NCBI GenBank assembly: GCA_016182845.1
Contig: JACPFT010000017.1
Location: 1-64,000, forward strand
Length of the DNA stretch: 64,000 bases
Source: Gammaproteobacteria bacterium
GTDB lineage: Bacteria > Pseudomonadota > Gammaproteobacteria > Enterobacterales > Permianibacteraceae
Direction of reading: 5' to 3'
Shown here: in pieces, positions 36,089 through 43,720 of the stretch
Numbering within the stretch: the stretch's first letter is position 1
How the letters are laid out: each line of letters begins with the position of its first letter
Made by a program: the position numbers and the translations under genes
The notes under the pieces: model-generated
Told to the model about the DNA's origin: nothing
Seen by the model: the letters and a program-made list of their open reading frames with translations, nothing else
Databases searched by the model: none

Positions 36089-36238
36089 CGGGAACTTTTT
36101 CCCGCGGACCAGCTCCAACCCTGTGACATTCGACGGAATGTCCCCCGCTCTCCCTCCTACGCGGGGTTTGGCATGGTTATCCCCAATGCCATGCCATCCT
36201 GACAACCCCGGCCGGGAACGCGGCCGGGGCTTTTTTTT
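36089..36238 (+). ncRNA. Candidate structured RNA of five hairpins with C-rich loops
   Basis: Five consecutive perfect hairpins: CGGGAA-CTTT-TTCCCG (36089-36104); GACATTC-GACG-GAATGTC (36125-36142); CCCCGC-12 nt-GCGGGG (36143-36166) with loop TCTCCCTCCTAC; GGCATGG-12 nt-CCATGCC (36170-36195) with loop TTATCCCCAATG; and a strong terminator (36206-36238). The CCCTCCT loop is complementary to ribosome-binding sites, as in C-rich-loop small RNAs of other proteobacteria. It could be an independent small RNA of about 115 nt, a 3' UTR-derived RNA of the 63-residue gene, or a leader. No promoter is evident. Confidence 0.5.
36206..36238 (+). terminator. Strong Rho-independent terminator
   Basis: A 9-bp GC stem (CCCCGGCCG with CGGCCGGGG) with loop GGAACG is followed by C and eight T (36231-36238). 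It ends the hairpin array and the transcript of the 63-residue protein gene, isolating the binding protein gene downstream. Confidence 0.9.
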
Positions 36239-36296
36239 GCGCAGCTGCCGCCCTGGTCTACCCTTAGCAATGTGTCACCCCGCACAGCGCCTCCTC

Positions 36297-37058
36297 ATGC
36301 ACCGTTACTGCCTTTATCTGCTGATCGTCGCCCTGCTGGCCTGGCAGGATGGCGACGCACGCGAACTGCGCCTGGCCTTGCCCAGCGGCAAGCCACCCTA
36401 TGTCTATATCGAGCAGGGACAATGGCACGGCTTCGAGTACGAGCTTACCCGGCTGGCCTTGGAAAGGCTGGGGCACCAGGTCAGCGTCGAGGACGTGCCG
36501 CATAATCGCCTGGATTACGCCCTGCGCGCCCTGCAATTCGACGCGGCGACCCCCCTGCTGTCCGATGGGCCGGAAGACGAGGGAATCCACTTCTCCGCGC
36601 CCTTCATGCGTTACGAGAATGTGGCGATTTCCAAGCAGGCGGATGGCTATCACATAGCCCGCATCGCCGATCTGGCCCCCTATCGCGTGCTCACCTGGCG
36701 CAATGCCATCAATCACCTGGGTCCGGAATTCAAAGGGATCTACAACGATGCCTTCCGCCAGGGCGATGCCAGCCGCTATCGGGAATTCAGCGATCAGGCC
36801 GATCAATACCGCCAGTTCTGGGCCTCGCCCGGCAGCGTGATCATCATCGAGAAGCGAATCTTCCGCTGGCATCTGAACCGGGACCGGTTGCGCGCCGCCC
36901 GCGAACCGCAGCTGGCCATCCACCACCCCTTCCCGGCCAATGTCTACCGGGTGGGCTTCCGCGACGCCGCCTTGCGCGACGCCTTCGATCGGGAACTGAC
37001 CAAGCTCCAGGCCAGCGGCGAATACCAGGCCGCCATCGACCGCTACTTGGAGCCTTAG
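36297..37058 (+). CDS. Solitary periplasmic binding protein (SBP_bac_3-like)
   Basis: The 253-residue secreted protein starts with a signal peptide (MHRYCLYLLIVALLAWQDGDA) and a class-II binding-protein body: LRLALPSGKPPYVYIEQGQWHGFEYELTRLALERLG and ASGEYQAAIDRYL at the C-terminus, as in amino-acid-binding proteins. The pattern is distant from known transport members and no permease is near. ATG 36270 is an in-frame alternative. It is inserted between polA and engB, which are close neighbours in many relatives. Its stop overlaps by 4 bp the convergent engB stop. Confidence 0.68.
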   Translation: MHRYCLYLLIVALLAWQDGDARELRLALPSGKPPYVYIEQGQWHGFEYELTRLALERLGHQVSVEDVPHNRLDYALRALQFDAATPLLSDGPEDEGIHFSAPFMRYENVAISKQADGYHIARIADLAPYRVLTWRNAINHLGPEFKGIYNDAFRQGDASRYREFSDQADQYRQFWASPGSVIIIEKRIFRWHLNRDRLRAAREPQLAIHHPFPANVYRVGFRDAALRDAFDRELTKLQASGEYQAAIDRYLEP

Positions 37059-37660
37059 AGCTCGCTGGATTCTTCCGCGTACCAGCCATCCATCCGCGCC
37101 CTTAGCGCGTCCAGGCCGATGCCGGCATGAGCGGAGAAGACCTGAACCGAGGCCGTGTCGCCCAGATTTTTGAGGGCTTTCTGCACGGCGAACAGGGACT
37201 TGTTCTGCTCCATGCGCGACAGCTTGTCGGCCTTGGACAACAGACAATGCAGGGCCAGGCCGCGCTCGGCGGCCCATTGCACCATCTGCTGGTCGGTGTC
37301 CTTGAGGGGATGGCGGATGTCCATGACCAGGACCAGGCCCTTGAGGCACCGGCGCTGCAGCAGATACTTGGACAGGGTGGCCTGCCAGCGCGCCTTCATC
37401 TCCAGGGAGACCTTGGCATAGCCGTAGCCGGGCAGGTCGACGATGCGCCGGCCCTCGGTGAGGCCGAACAAATTGATCAGCTGGGTGCGCCCCGGGGTCT
37501 TGGACACGCGGGCCAGGGCCTTCTGCTGGGTCAGGGCATTGAGGGCGCTGGACTTGCCGGCATTGGAGCGCCCGGCGAAAGCCACTTCGATGCCGTCCTC
37601 GGCGGGCAGCTGCTTCAGTTCGGCGGCGCCCATGAGGTAATGGGCCTGTTGGTAGTTCAT
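37055..37660 (-). CDS. engB: Ribosome biogenesis GTP-binding protein EngB (YihA/YsxC)
   Basis: The 201-residue essential GTPase acts in 50S subunit maturation. G motifs are complete: G1 AGRSNAGKSS, G2 Thr in KTPGRTQ, G3 DLPGYGYA, G4 SKADKL, and G5 near FSAHAGIG. Length is normal. It is transcribed toward polA. In related genomes it sits between polA and the cytochrome c4 gene, so a LysR-GST pair and a binding protein appear to have been added here. Confidence 0.95.
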   Translation of the reverse strand: MNYQQAHYLMGAAELKQLPAEDGIEVAFAGRSNAGKSSALNALTQQKALARVSKTPGRTQLINLFGLTEGRRIVDLPGYGYAKVSLEMKARWQATLSKYLLQRRCLKGLVLVMDIRHPLKDTDQQMVQWAAERGLALHCLLSKADKLSRMEQNKSLFAVQKALKNLGDTASVQVFSAHAGIGLDALRARMDGWYAEESSEL

Positions 37661-37712
37661 GCTGGGACTCCGTAATGCCGCGCACCTTAGCGCGAAGTCT
37701 GGGGCAGGGCAA

Positions 37713-38630
37713 TCAGAATGCCGGCATCAGCTCGCGCTCCGCCAGCTCCCGGCGCGTCGCGGCGGCCTCGGCGCGCAGCCAGTCGAGGACCGGCGCCAGG
37801 GCCGGATCGGCGACCCGCCCGGCGGCGCAGACCAGGTAGAAGGCCCAGTCCAGCTCCACCGCGAGCGGCAGGGGGCAGATCAGGCGCCCACCCAGGAGCT
37901 CGGCCCAGGCGATGGCCTCGGACAACAGGGCCACACCCTGGCCGGCCAGGGCCGCCTGCAGGAGCACGTTGCGATCCTCGAACACCGCGCCGCGCCGGGC
38001 ATCCACCGCCTCCGCCTCGGCTCCCGCCGCCTTCAGCCAGCGCGCCCAGGCGCTGCGATCGTCGTCGTGCAGCAGGGGCAGACCGGCCAGATCCGCAGGT
38101 GTCTGCAGGCGCTCCGCCAACTCCGGCGTGCACACCGGAAACACCGCCGCGCCGAACAATCGCTCGGCATGCAGGCCCGGCCAGCGGCCCGCGCCGTAGC
38201 GTATGCCGATGTCCACCGCCTCGCGCTCGAAATCCGCCAGGCGCACGCTGGTGCTGATGCGGATATCCCGCTCCGGATGGCGGGCCTGGAACTGGGCCAG
38301 GCGCGGCACCAGCCAGCGCGCCGCGATGGACGGCACCGTGGTCAGGGTCAGGACATCCGGCTCCGCCAAACGGCGCAGCTCGGCCCAGGCGGCCTCCAGG
38401 CGCGACAGCCCTTCGCGCACCCCCGCCGCCAGGCGCAGCCCCTCGGGCGTGAGGCGCAGGCCCCGGGCGTGGCGCTCGAACAGGCGCTTGCCGGCCTGTT
38501 CCTCCAGGAGCTTGATCTGCCGACTCACCGCCGCGTGGGTGACGTGCAGCTCCTCCGCCGCCTGGCTCAGATTGAGCCGGCGGGCGGCGGCATCGAAGGC
38601 GCGCAGGGCCGAGAGGGGCAACCGGGACAT
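37713..38630 (-). CDS. LysR-family transcriptional regulator (GcvA-like)
   Basis: The 305-residue regulator has an N-terminal winged helix-turn-helix (LSALRAFDAAARRLNLSQAAEELHVTHAAVSRQIKLLEEQAGKRLF), the LysR signature, and a C-terminal effector domain starting near residue 90. The beginning MSRLPLSALRAFDAAARRLN is typical of the GcvA/AmpR branch. It is divergent from a glutathione S-transferase gene and probably controls it; the inducer is unknown. Confidence 0.9.
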   Translation of the reverse strand: MSRLPLSALRAFDAAARRLNLSQAAEELHVTHAAVSRQIKLLEEQAGKRLFERHARGLRLTPEGLRLAAGVREGLSRLEAAWAELRRLAEPDVLTLTTVPSIAARWLVPRLAQFQARHPERDIRISTSVRLADFEREAVDIGIRYGAGRWPGLHAERLFGAAVFPVCTPELAERLQTPADLAGLPLLHDDDRSAWARWLKAAGAEAEAVDARRGAVFEDRNVLLQAALAGQGVALLSEAIAWAELLGGRLICPLPLAVELDWAFYLVCAAGRVADPALAPVLDWLRAEAAATRRELAERELMPAF

Positions 38631-38679
38631 GGCGAGACCTGTGAATTTTCCTGATAGCAGCCTAGCAAAAACACTCGCT

Positions 38680-38702
38680 ATTCAGCGGAATATTCCCGGA
38701 AT
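38680..38702. promoter_or_regulatory. Tandem dyad operator candidate in LysR-GST gap
   Basis: Two adjacent dyads, ATTC-AGCG-GAAT (38680-38691) and ATTC-CCG-GAAT (38692-38702), form GGAATATTCC at their junction. They are midway between the divergent LysR and GST genes, where LysR proteins bind. Neither dyad is an exact T-N11-A site, so assignment is tentative. Confidence 0.4.
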
Positions 38703-38744
38703 AGGCTATCAACAAATCTCACAGCAACCGACAAGGAGTCCACC

Positions 38745-39389
38745 ATGATCAAGCTCTACCACGCGCCCCGCGCCTGCTCCCTGGCCGCCCTGAGCCTCTT
38801 GCATCATCTGGACGCGCCCTTCCAGCTTGAGCTGATGGATCTGCGCAGGAACGAGCATCGCCAGAGCGGCTTCCTGGCGCTCAATCCCCTGGGCCAGGTG
38901 CCGGTCCTGGTGGACGGCGACTTCGTGCTCACCCAGCTGGGCGCCATCCTCGGCCATATCGCCCGGCTGCACGGCGCCGGCCGCCTGCCCGAACTCAATG
39001 CCCGCGAGCAGGCCGAACAGGAACGCTGGATGTATTTCTTCGCCAGCGTGCTGCATATCCAGTTCGCCGGCTACTGGCGCCCGGAGCGCTTCAGCGACGA
39101 CGTCCTGGGCCACGAGGCGATCCGCGCCACGGCCAGGAAGCACTTGGCCCAGGCCTTCGCGGAGCGCAATGCCGCCATGGGCCGCAAGACCTGGCTCCTG
39201 GGCGACAAGCTCTGCCTCGCCGACTTCTATTTCCTGCCCGTGCTCGGCTGGCTGCCGCGCGTCCTGCCGGAAGGCTTCGCGCCCTACCCGACGCTCGAGG
39301 CCTATTTGGACCGCCTGCTGGCCCTGCCCGCCGTGCAGCGCGCCCTGGCCGACGGTGGCGTGGACCGCCAGAGCCTGCTGGCCGCCTGA
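38745..39389 (+). CDS. Glutathione S-transferase family protein
   Basis: The 214-residue product has an N-terminal thioredoxin-like domain (MIKLYHAPRACSLAALSLLHHLDAPF, then NPLGQVPVLVDGDFVLTQ with the cis-Pro and the ESxAI-like position as LTQLGAI) and a helical C-terminal domain. The lost acidic-Ser motif at glutathione-gamma-glutamate contact is atypical. It is probably a detoxification or thiol-related enzyme. An AAGGAG site lies seven bases before the ATG. It is divergent from its likely regulator. Confidence 0.85.
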   Translation: MIKLYHAPRACSLAALSLLHHLDAPFQLELMDLRRNEHRQSGFLALNPLGQVPVLVDGDFVLTQLGAILGHIARLHGAGRLPELNAREQAEQERWMYFFASVLHIQFAGYWRPERFSDDVLGHEAIRATARKHLAQAFAERNAAMGRKTWLLGDKLCLADFYFLPVLGWLPRVLPEGFAPYPTLEAYLDRLLALPAVQRALADGGVDRQSLLAA

Positions 39390-39500
39390 GGCGGCCATGA
39401 ACCCGCCGACGCCCGGCCCAGGCCATGCTCGTGTTCCTGGCGCCTGAGCCGGGCGGCGGACCGGGGCCGCTGCGGCGAGCCGCCGCAGTCTGATCACGTC

Positions 39501-39531
39501 TTGACCACCTTTCGGGCTCGCTGTGTATAAT
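39501..39531 (+). promoter_or_regulatory. Sigma-70-type promoter of cytochrome c4 gene
   Basis: A perfect -10 TATAAT (39526-39531, preceded by TG) and a -35-like TTGACC (39501-39506) are separated by 19 bp, which is longer than ideal. The hexamer ends 63 bp before the start codon. Confidence 0.6.
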
Positions 39532-39594
39532 CGGGCGTTTTTTCCAGGCATCACGGCCGGGCGCGCCGTCCCGGACCCCGAAGGAAACCCAAGA

Positions 39595-40215
39595 ATGAAA
39601 AACCTCGCCGTTCTCGCCGCTCTTCTTCTCGGCCTCACCGGTAGCGCCCAGGCGGGCGATGCCGAAGCGGGTAAGGCCAAGGCCGCCACTTGCGCCGCCT
39701 GCCACAATGCCGATGGCAATAGCGTCAATCCCGTGTGGCCCAAGCTGGCCGGCCAGAACGAGGGCTATATCGTCAAGCAGCTTCAGGACCTCAAGAAGGG
39801 CATGGAAACTCAGGGCAAGGAAGGCCGTCTGAATCCCACCATGTCGCCCATGGCCAGCCCGCTGTCCCAGACCGACATGGAAGACCTGGCCGCCTACTTC
39901 GCCAGCCAAACCGCCCAAATGGGCGCCGCCAAGAAATCCACCCTGGAACAGGGGCAGTCCCTGTGGCGCGGCGGCGACAAGAAGGCCGGCTTGCCCGCCT
40001 GCCAGGCCTGCCACGGCCCGACCGGAATGGGCATGGCCGCCGCCAAGTTCCCGCGCCTGTCCGGCCAGCACGCCGACTACATCAAGGCCCAGCTCATCGC
40101 CTTCAAGAAAGGCGAGCGCGGCAATGACCTGAACGCCATGATGCGCGATGTCGCCAGCCGCATGTCCGAAGAACAGATCCAGGCCGTGGCCGACTATGTC
40201 GGCGGCCTGCACTGA
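39595..40215 (+). CDS. Cytochrome c4 (dihaem)
   Basis: The 206-residue periplasmic protein carries electrons toward terminal oxidases. It has a signal peptide (ending SAQAG) and two class I cytochrome c domains, each with CxxCH: CAACH near residue 33 and CQACH near residue 137, with axial Met candidates in TMSPMAS and MMRDVASRM. An AAGGAAA site lies before the ATG. A strong promoter and an efficient terminator frame it as a single-gene transcript. It neighbours a DsbA-like gene, as in Pseudomonas-type synteny. Confidence 0.95.
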   Translation: MKNLAVLAALLLGLTGSAQAGDAEAGKAKAATCAACHNADGNSVNPVWPKLAGQNEGYIVKQLQDLKKGMETQGKEGRLNPTMSPMASPLSQTDMEDLAAYFASQTAQMGAAKKSTLEQGQSLWRGGDKKAGLPACQACHGPTGMGMAAAKFPRLSGQHADYIKAQLIAFKKGERGNDLNAMMRDVASRMSEEQIQAVADYVGGLH

Positions 40216-40232
40216 GCTGTCCGCGAGCCAGG

Positions 40233-40258
40233 AAGGGCGGCCCAGGCCGCCCTTTTTT
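40233..40258 (+). terminator. Rho-independent terminator of cytochrome c4 gene
   Basis: AAGGGCGGC and GCCGCCCTT form a 9-bp stem with loop CCAG, ending in six T (40253-40258). It lies 18 bp after the stop codon. Confidence 0.9.
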
Positions 40259-40266
40259 GTTTGCAC

Positions 40267-40427
40267 AGTGGCCTGTGCGGATAATGCCGTTACATGATTT
40301 CGGCGCCTGGAACCCTGATACGGCGTTGCCGCTCCTCGCCATAGCCCTGCTATGACTCGTCGCGGCGCCTTGTCTCAGGGCTTCAGGCATCCGAACTCAA
40401 ATTAACTAATTATCCGCACAGGCCACT
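40267..40427. mobile_element. MITE-like element with 19-bp perfect terminal inverted repeats
   Basis: The ends AGTGGCCTGTGCGGATAAT (40267-40285) and its exact reverse complement (40409-40427) bound a 161-bp segment without coding capacity. The interior holds an imperfect hairpin around GCCATAGC-CCT-GCTATGAC (40338-40356). No clear target-site duplication is visible. A degenerate pair of similar ends occurs at 60425-60508. The family of the parent transposase is not known to me. Confidence 0.7.
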
Positions 40428-40505
40428 AGCCGTTCGCAAAAACCATCCCACGCCTTCTATACTCACGATCCCAAAGAACGCCGCCCGTCGGCCCATGCCC
40501 CGAAG

Positions 40506-41186
40506 ATGATGAAGCTGCATCTGCCCTGCTTGTTCGCCCTGCTGCTCAGCCCCCCGGTCCTCGCCGCCGATCCCATGGCCGCAGGACTGGCGCCCGGCCG
40601 CGACTATGTGGAGCTGCCCCTGGCGCGCCGACCCCAAGCCGACAAGCCGCTGATCCGCTACTTCTTCTGGCCGGGCTGCAAGCACTGCGCCCGCTTCGAG
40701 CAGGAGCTGCCGGCCTGGCGGGAGCGCCAGGGCGATGCCATCCAGTTCGAACGCATCCCGGCGGTGTTCCGCCCCGCCTGGCGCCTGCATGCCCTAGGCT
40801 ATTACGCCGCCGAGCAGCTGGGCCAGGGCGATGTCTTCCTCGCGTCGCTGTACAAGGCCTTGCTGGACGAGGGCCACGAGCTGAAGAGCCGCGAGGAACT
40901 GGTGGCCTATGCCGCCGCCCAGGGCCTGGACCGCGCCGCCTTCCTGGAAGCCCTGGACCTGCCCGAGGTCAAGGCCCGGGTCCTGGCCGCCGAGCGCCTG
41001 CAGAAGCAGTACAGCCTGCCTGGCGTGCCGGCCCTGGTGATCAACGAGCGTTACATGACTCACGGCAAACTGGCCGGCCGGGTCGGCGAGCTGTACCGGA
41101 TCACCGAGATCCTCGCCGAGCTGCCGGTCACGACGGCGCCGCCCGAGACCGCCTCGCCCTCGGCGGTGGCGGATCTGGAACCCTAG
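40506..41186 (+). CDS. dsbA: Thiol:disulfide interchange protein, DsbA-like
   Basis: The product of 226 residues oxidises cysteines in periplasmic proteins. It has a signal peptide (ending VLAA), a thioredoxin fold with active site CKHC at 58-61 (E. coli DsbA has CPHC) and the cis-Pro segment GVPALVIN. ATG 40509 is a possible start one codon later. The MITE-like element lies between this gene and the cytochrome gene. The next gene starts 5 bp after its stop, so it leads an operon of three: dsbA, EEP hydrolase and dgcP. Confidence 0.88.
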   Translation: MMKLHLPCLFALLLSPPVLAADPMAAGLAPGRDYVELPLARRPQADKPLIRYFFWPGCKHCARFEQELPAWRERQGDAIQFERIPAVFRPAWRLHALGYYAAEQLGQGDVFLASLYKALLDEGHELKSREELVAYAAAQGLDRAAFLEALDLPEVKARVLAAERLQKQYSLPGVPALVINERYMTHGKLAGRVGELYRITEILAELPVTTAPPETASPSAVADLEP

Positions 41187-41191
41187 GCGCC

Positions 41192-42025
41192 ATGATGCAG
41201 GCGCATCCGATCCCGCATCTGCCCAGCACCTCGCGCAAGCGCCTGCGCCTCCTGTCCTACAACATCCAGGTGGGCATCGCCAGCCGCGGCGCCCGCGACT
41301 ATCTGACCAATGGCTGGCGCCATGTCCTGCATCACGCCGGGCGCTTCGAAAACCTGGATCGCATGGCCGAGCTGATGCAGGACTTCGACATCGTCGCCAT
41401 CCAGGAGGCCGACGCCGGCTCCATGCGCTCCGGGCACATCAACCTCGTGCAATACCTGGCCGAACGCGCCCGCTTCCCCCACTGGCATCTGCAGAACAAC
41501 CGCCGTCTGGGCCGGCTGGCCCGGCACAGCAACGGCCTGCTCACGCGCCTGCCGACCCGGCAGATCACCGACCACAAGCTGCCCGGCCTCATCCCCGGCC
41601 GGGGCGCCATCCAGGCCCAGTTTGGCGAGGGCCCCGAACCCCTGGTGGTCATCGTCGCCCACCTGGCCCTGTCCCGCCGCGCCCAGGCTCAGCAACTGGA
41701 TTACCTGGCCGAGCTCATCGGCGGGCATAAGCATGTCATCGTCATGGGAGACATGAACTGCGCCGAGAACCTGCTGATGGAGCGCTTCGCCCTGCGCGAC
41801 GTATCCCTGAGCGCCGGCGCCGGGTCGCCCGCCACCTACCCGAGCTGGCGGCCGACCCGCCACATCGACCATATCCTGGTCAGCCAGAGCATCCGCGTCC
41901 TGGATCTCAAGGCACTGCCCCTGCCCTATTCCGATCATCTGCCGCTCGCCATGGACATCGAGCTGCCGGAGGAGTTGATGCTGCACCACCACCCCGCCCC
42001 CCTGAAGCGAGCCGCCAGCCTATGA
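41192..42025 (+). CDS. Endonuclease/exonuclease/phosphatase family protein
   Basis: The 277-residue protein has the EEP metal-hydrolase fold: LLSYNIQVG near the start, catalytic Glu in IVAIQEAD, VIVMGDMNCAEN, RHIDHILVS and SDHLPLAMDI. No signal peptide is seen, so it acts in the cytoplasm. The substrate (DNA, RNA cap-like ends or phosphoinositide-like molecules) cannot be deduced. Conserved position between dsbA and dgcP. Its stop overlaps the dgcP start by 4 bp (ATGA), so translation is coupled. Confidence 0.88.
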   Translation: MMQAHPIPHLPSTSRKRLRLLSYNIQVGIASRGARDYLTNGWRHVLHHAGRFENLDRMAELMQDFDIVAIQEADAGSMRSGHINLVQYLAERARFPHWHLQNNRRLGRLARHSNGLLTRLPTRQITDHKLPGLIPGRGAIQAQFGEGPEPLVVIVAHLALSRRAQAQQLDYLAELIGGHKHVIVMGDMNCAENLLMERFALRDVSLSAGAGSPATYPSWRPTRHIDHILVSQSIRVLDLKALPLPYSDHLPLAMDIELPEELMLHHHPAPLKRAASL

Positions 42026-43560
42026 GCGACGACCCCATCGCCACCGACACGCCCACGACGGAGGGCTTGGCCATCCTGCGCCGCTGCCTGGCCAAGCTCA
42101 GCTTCGCCGGCATGGGCCTGGATCGAGAGTTGGACAAGCGCCTGGAGAGCCTGCGCCAGGCCGTGCGTAAAGAGCAGTCGCCGGAGGAGCTGCAGGCCGA
42201 GGTGGAGGCCATCACCACGATCCTGATGCAGATGGAGGATGCCGCCGCCCGGGCCGCCAAGGTGGAACCGGATTATGCGGGCCTCTTGGCCCGCTTGGCC
42301 GAGATGGCCCAGGGCTCGGCCGCCAAGTCCGTGCGGAGCTTGCGCCGCGAGGTCGACGGCCTGCCCAGCGAACAGCAGGGCGAGGCCACGGTCGCCGGGC
42401 TGGCCAAGCTCCTGGCCGGCGGTGGACTGCTGTCGCGGCTGTTCGGCAACAAGGCGGCCGACCAGGCCCCCGGGCCGGGCGAAGCCCAGACCCTGGCCGC
42501 GCCGGCCGTCCTGGAGCCGGTGGCCCGGTTGCTGGCCCAGCTGTCCCTGCCCGAGATCTACCAGGAGCGCCTGGCCCAGCTGCGCCAACGCGGCGAGGCC
42601 GGCCTGCCCGTGACCCAGCTGCCGGAACTCATCGAGAGCATCGTCGACCTGGTGCTGGACGCATCCAGCGACGACCAGACCCGGCTGGAGGCCTTCCTGC
42701 TAACCCTGAACCAGCGCCTGGAGCAGGTCTACCAGTTCCTGGCCACCACCACCAGCACCCAGAACCAGGACGCCCAGGACTGCGCCCAACTGGACCGTAG
42801 CCTGCGCGACCAAGTCCAGGACATGCAGGACAGCCTGCGCGACGCCACCTCCCTGGACCAGCTCAAGCACACCGTGGAGGCGCGGCTGAACGCCATCCTG
42901 TCCAGCGTCGGCCAGTTCAAGTCCGGTCAGGACGAGCGGCGCGGCGTCCTGCAGGCCCAGGTCGCCCAGCTGGAAAACCAGTTGCGGGTCATGGAGACCG
43001 AATCCAATCACCTGCGCCAGACCCTGGTGGAACAGCGCCACCGCGCGCTCACCGACGTACTCACCGGCGTGCCCAACCGGACCGCCTACCTGGAGCGCCT
43101 GGAACAGGAATACGCCCGCCTGCGCCGCTACCGCAGCCCGCTGACCCTGTCGGTCATGGATATCGACCATTTCAAGCGCGTCAACGACCAATACGGCCAT
43201 GCCGCCGGCGATGCCGTGCTCAAGAGCGTGGCCCGGCTGCTGCAAGGCGGCTTGCGCAAGAGCGATTTCCTGGCCCGCTACGGCGGCGAGGAATTCGTGA
43301 TCCTGATGCCGGAAACCAGCCTGGCGGACGCCACCAAGGCGGTCAACAAGCTGCGCCTGGCCATCCAGAACCGCATGATCGAGGCCGCCGGCCAGGGCCT
43401 GGCGGTCACCGCCTCCTTCGGCGTGGCCGACTTCCGCGAAGGCGACACCACGGCCGAAGTCTTCTCCCGCGCCGACAAGGCCATGTACCGGGCCAAGGAA
43501 CGGGGGCGCAACCAGGTTTGCTGCGAATTGCCCCGAAATGGCACGGAAGGCGAGGTTTAA
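42022..43560 (+). CDS. dgcP: Diguanylate cyclase, DgcP-like
   Basis: The 512-residue cytoplasmic protein has a long helical, coiled-coil N-terminal region (about 1-330) and a C-terminal GGDEF domain with active loop GGEEF at 421-425 and inhibitory RKSD five residues before. Gene order dsbA-EEP-GGDEF matches that of Pseudomonas dgcP, a polar diguanylate cyclase; the same name here rests on synteny and domain layout. It should produce c-di-GMP locally. The last gene of its operon; a 160-bp gap with a structured leader follows before the chemoreceptor. Confidence 0.88.
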   Translation: MSDDPIATDTPTTEGLAILRRCLAKLSFAGMGLDRELDKRLESLRQAVRKEQSPEELQAEVEAITTILMQMEDAAARAAKVEPDYAGLLARLAEMAQGSAAKSVRSLRREVDGLPSEQQGEATVAGLAKLLAGGGLLSRLFGNKAADQAPGPGEAQTLAAPAVLEPVARLLAQLSLPEIYQERLAQLRQRGEAGLPVTQLPELIESIVDLVLDASSDDQTRLEAFLLTLNQRLEQVYQFLATTTSTQNQDAQDCAQLDRSLRDQVQDMQDSLRDATSLDQLKHTVEARLNAILSSVGQFKSGQDERRGVLQAQVAQLENQLRVMETESNHLRQTLVEQRHRALTDVLTGVPNRTAYLERLEQEYARLRRYRSPLTLSVMDIDHFKRVNDQYGHAAGDAVLKSVARLLQGGLRKSDFLARYGGEEFVILMPETSLADATKAVNKLRLAIQNRMIEAAGQGLAVTASFGVADFREGDTTAEVFSRADKAMYRAKERGRNQVCCELPRNGTEGEV

Positions 43561-43599
43561 TCGACCAAACCAGGCCTGGAACGCTGCTTATCTGGTGAA

Positions 43600-43716
43600 G
43601 AAACGCGCAATAGACTTGGAAAAGCATAAAATTCATGCATAAACTCAGGCCTTGCGGCTGCCGGGGCTACCCGGCGCAGTGCCCCAATCCTCTGTAGTTG
43701 CCTAGGGAGTCCGAGA
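43600..43716 (+). other. Structured leader upstream of chemoreceptor gene
   Basis: The 5' region contains GCAT-7 nt-ATGC (near 43632-43646), CAGGCC-TTGC-GGCTG (43653-43667) and a GC hairpin with loop GCTA in CCGGGGCTACCCGG (near 43668-43681). The last part resembles the 3' half of class I c-di-GMP riboswitches (GGnnGCnGGGnTACC) but the expected GNRA-capped 5' hairpin and CGCAAAG are absent. I do not assign a class. Confidence 0.25.
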
Positions 43717-43720
43717 GCCC

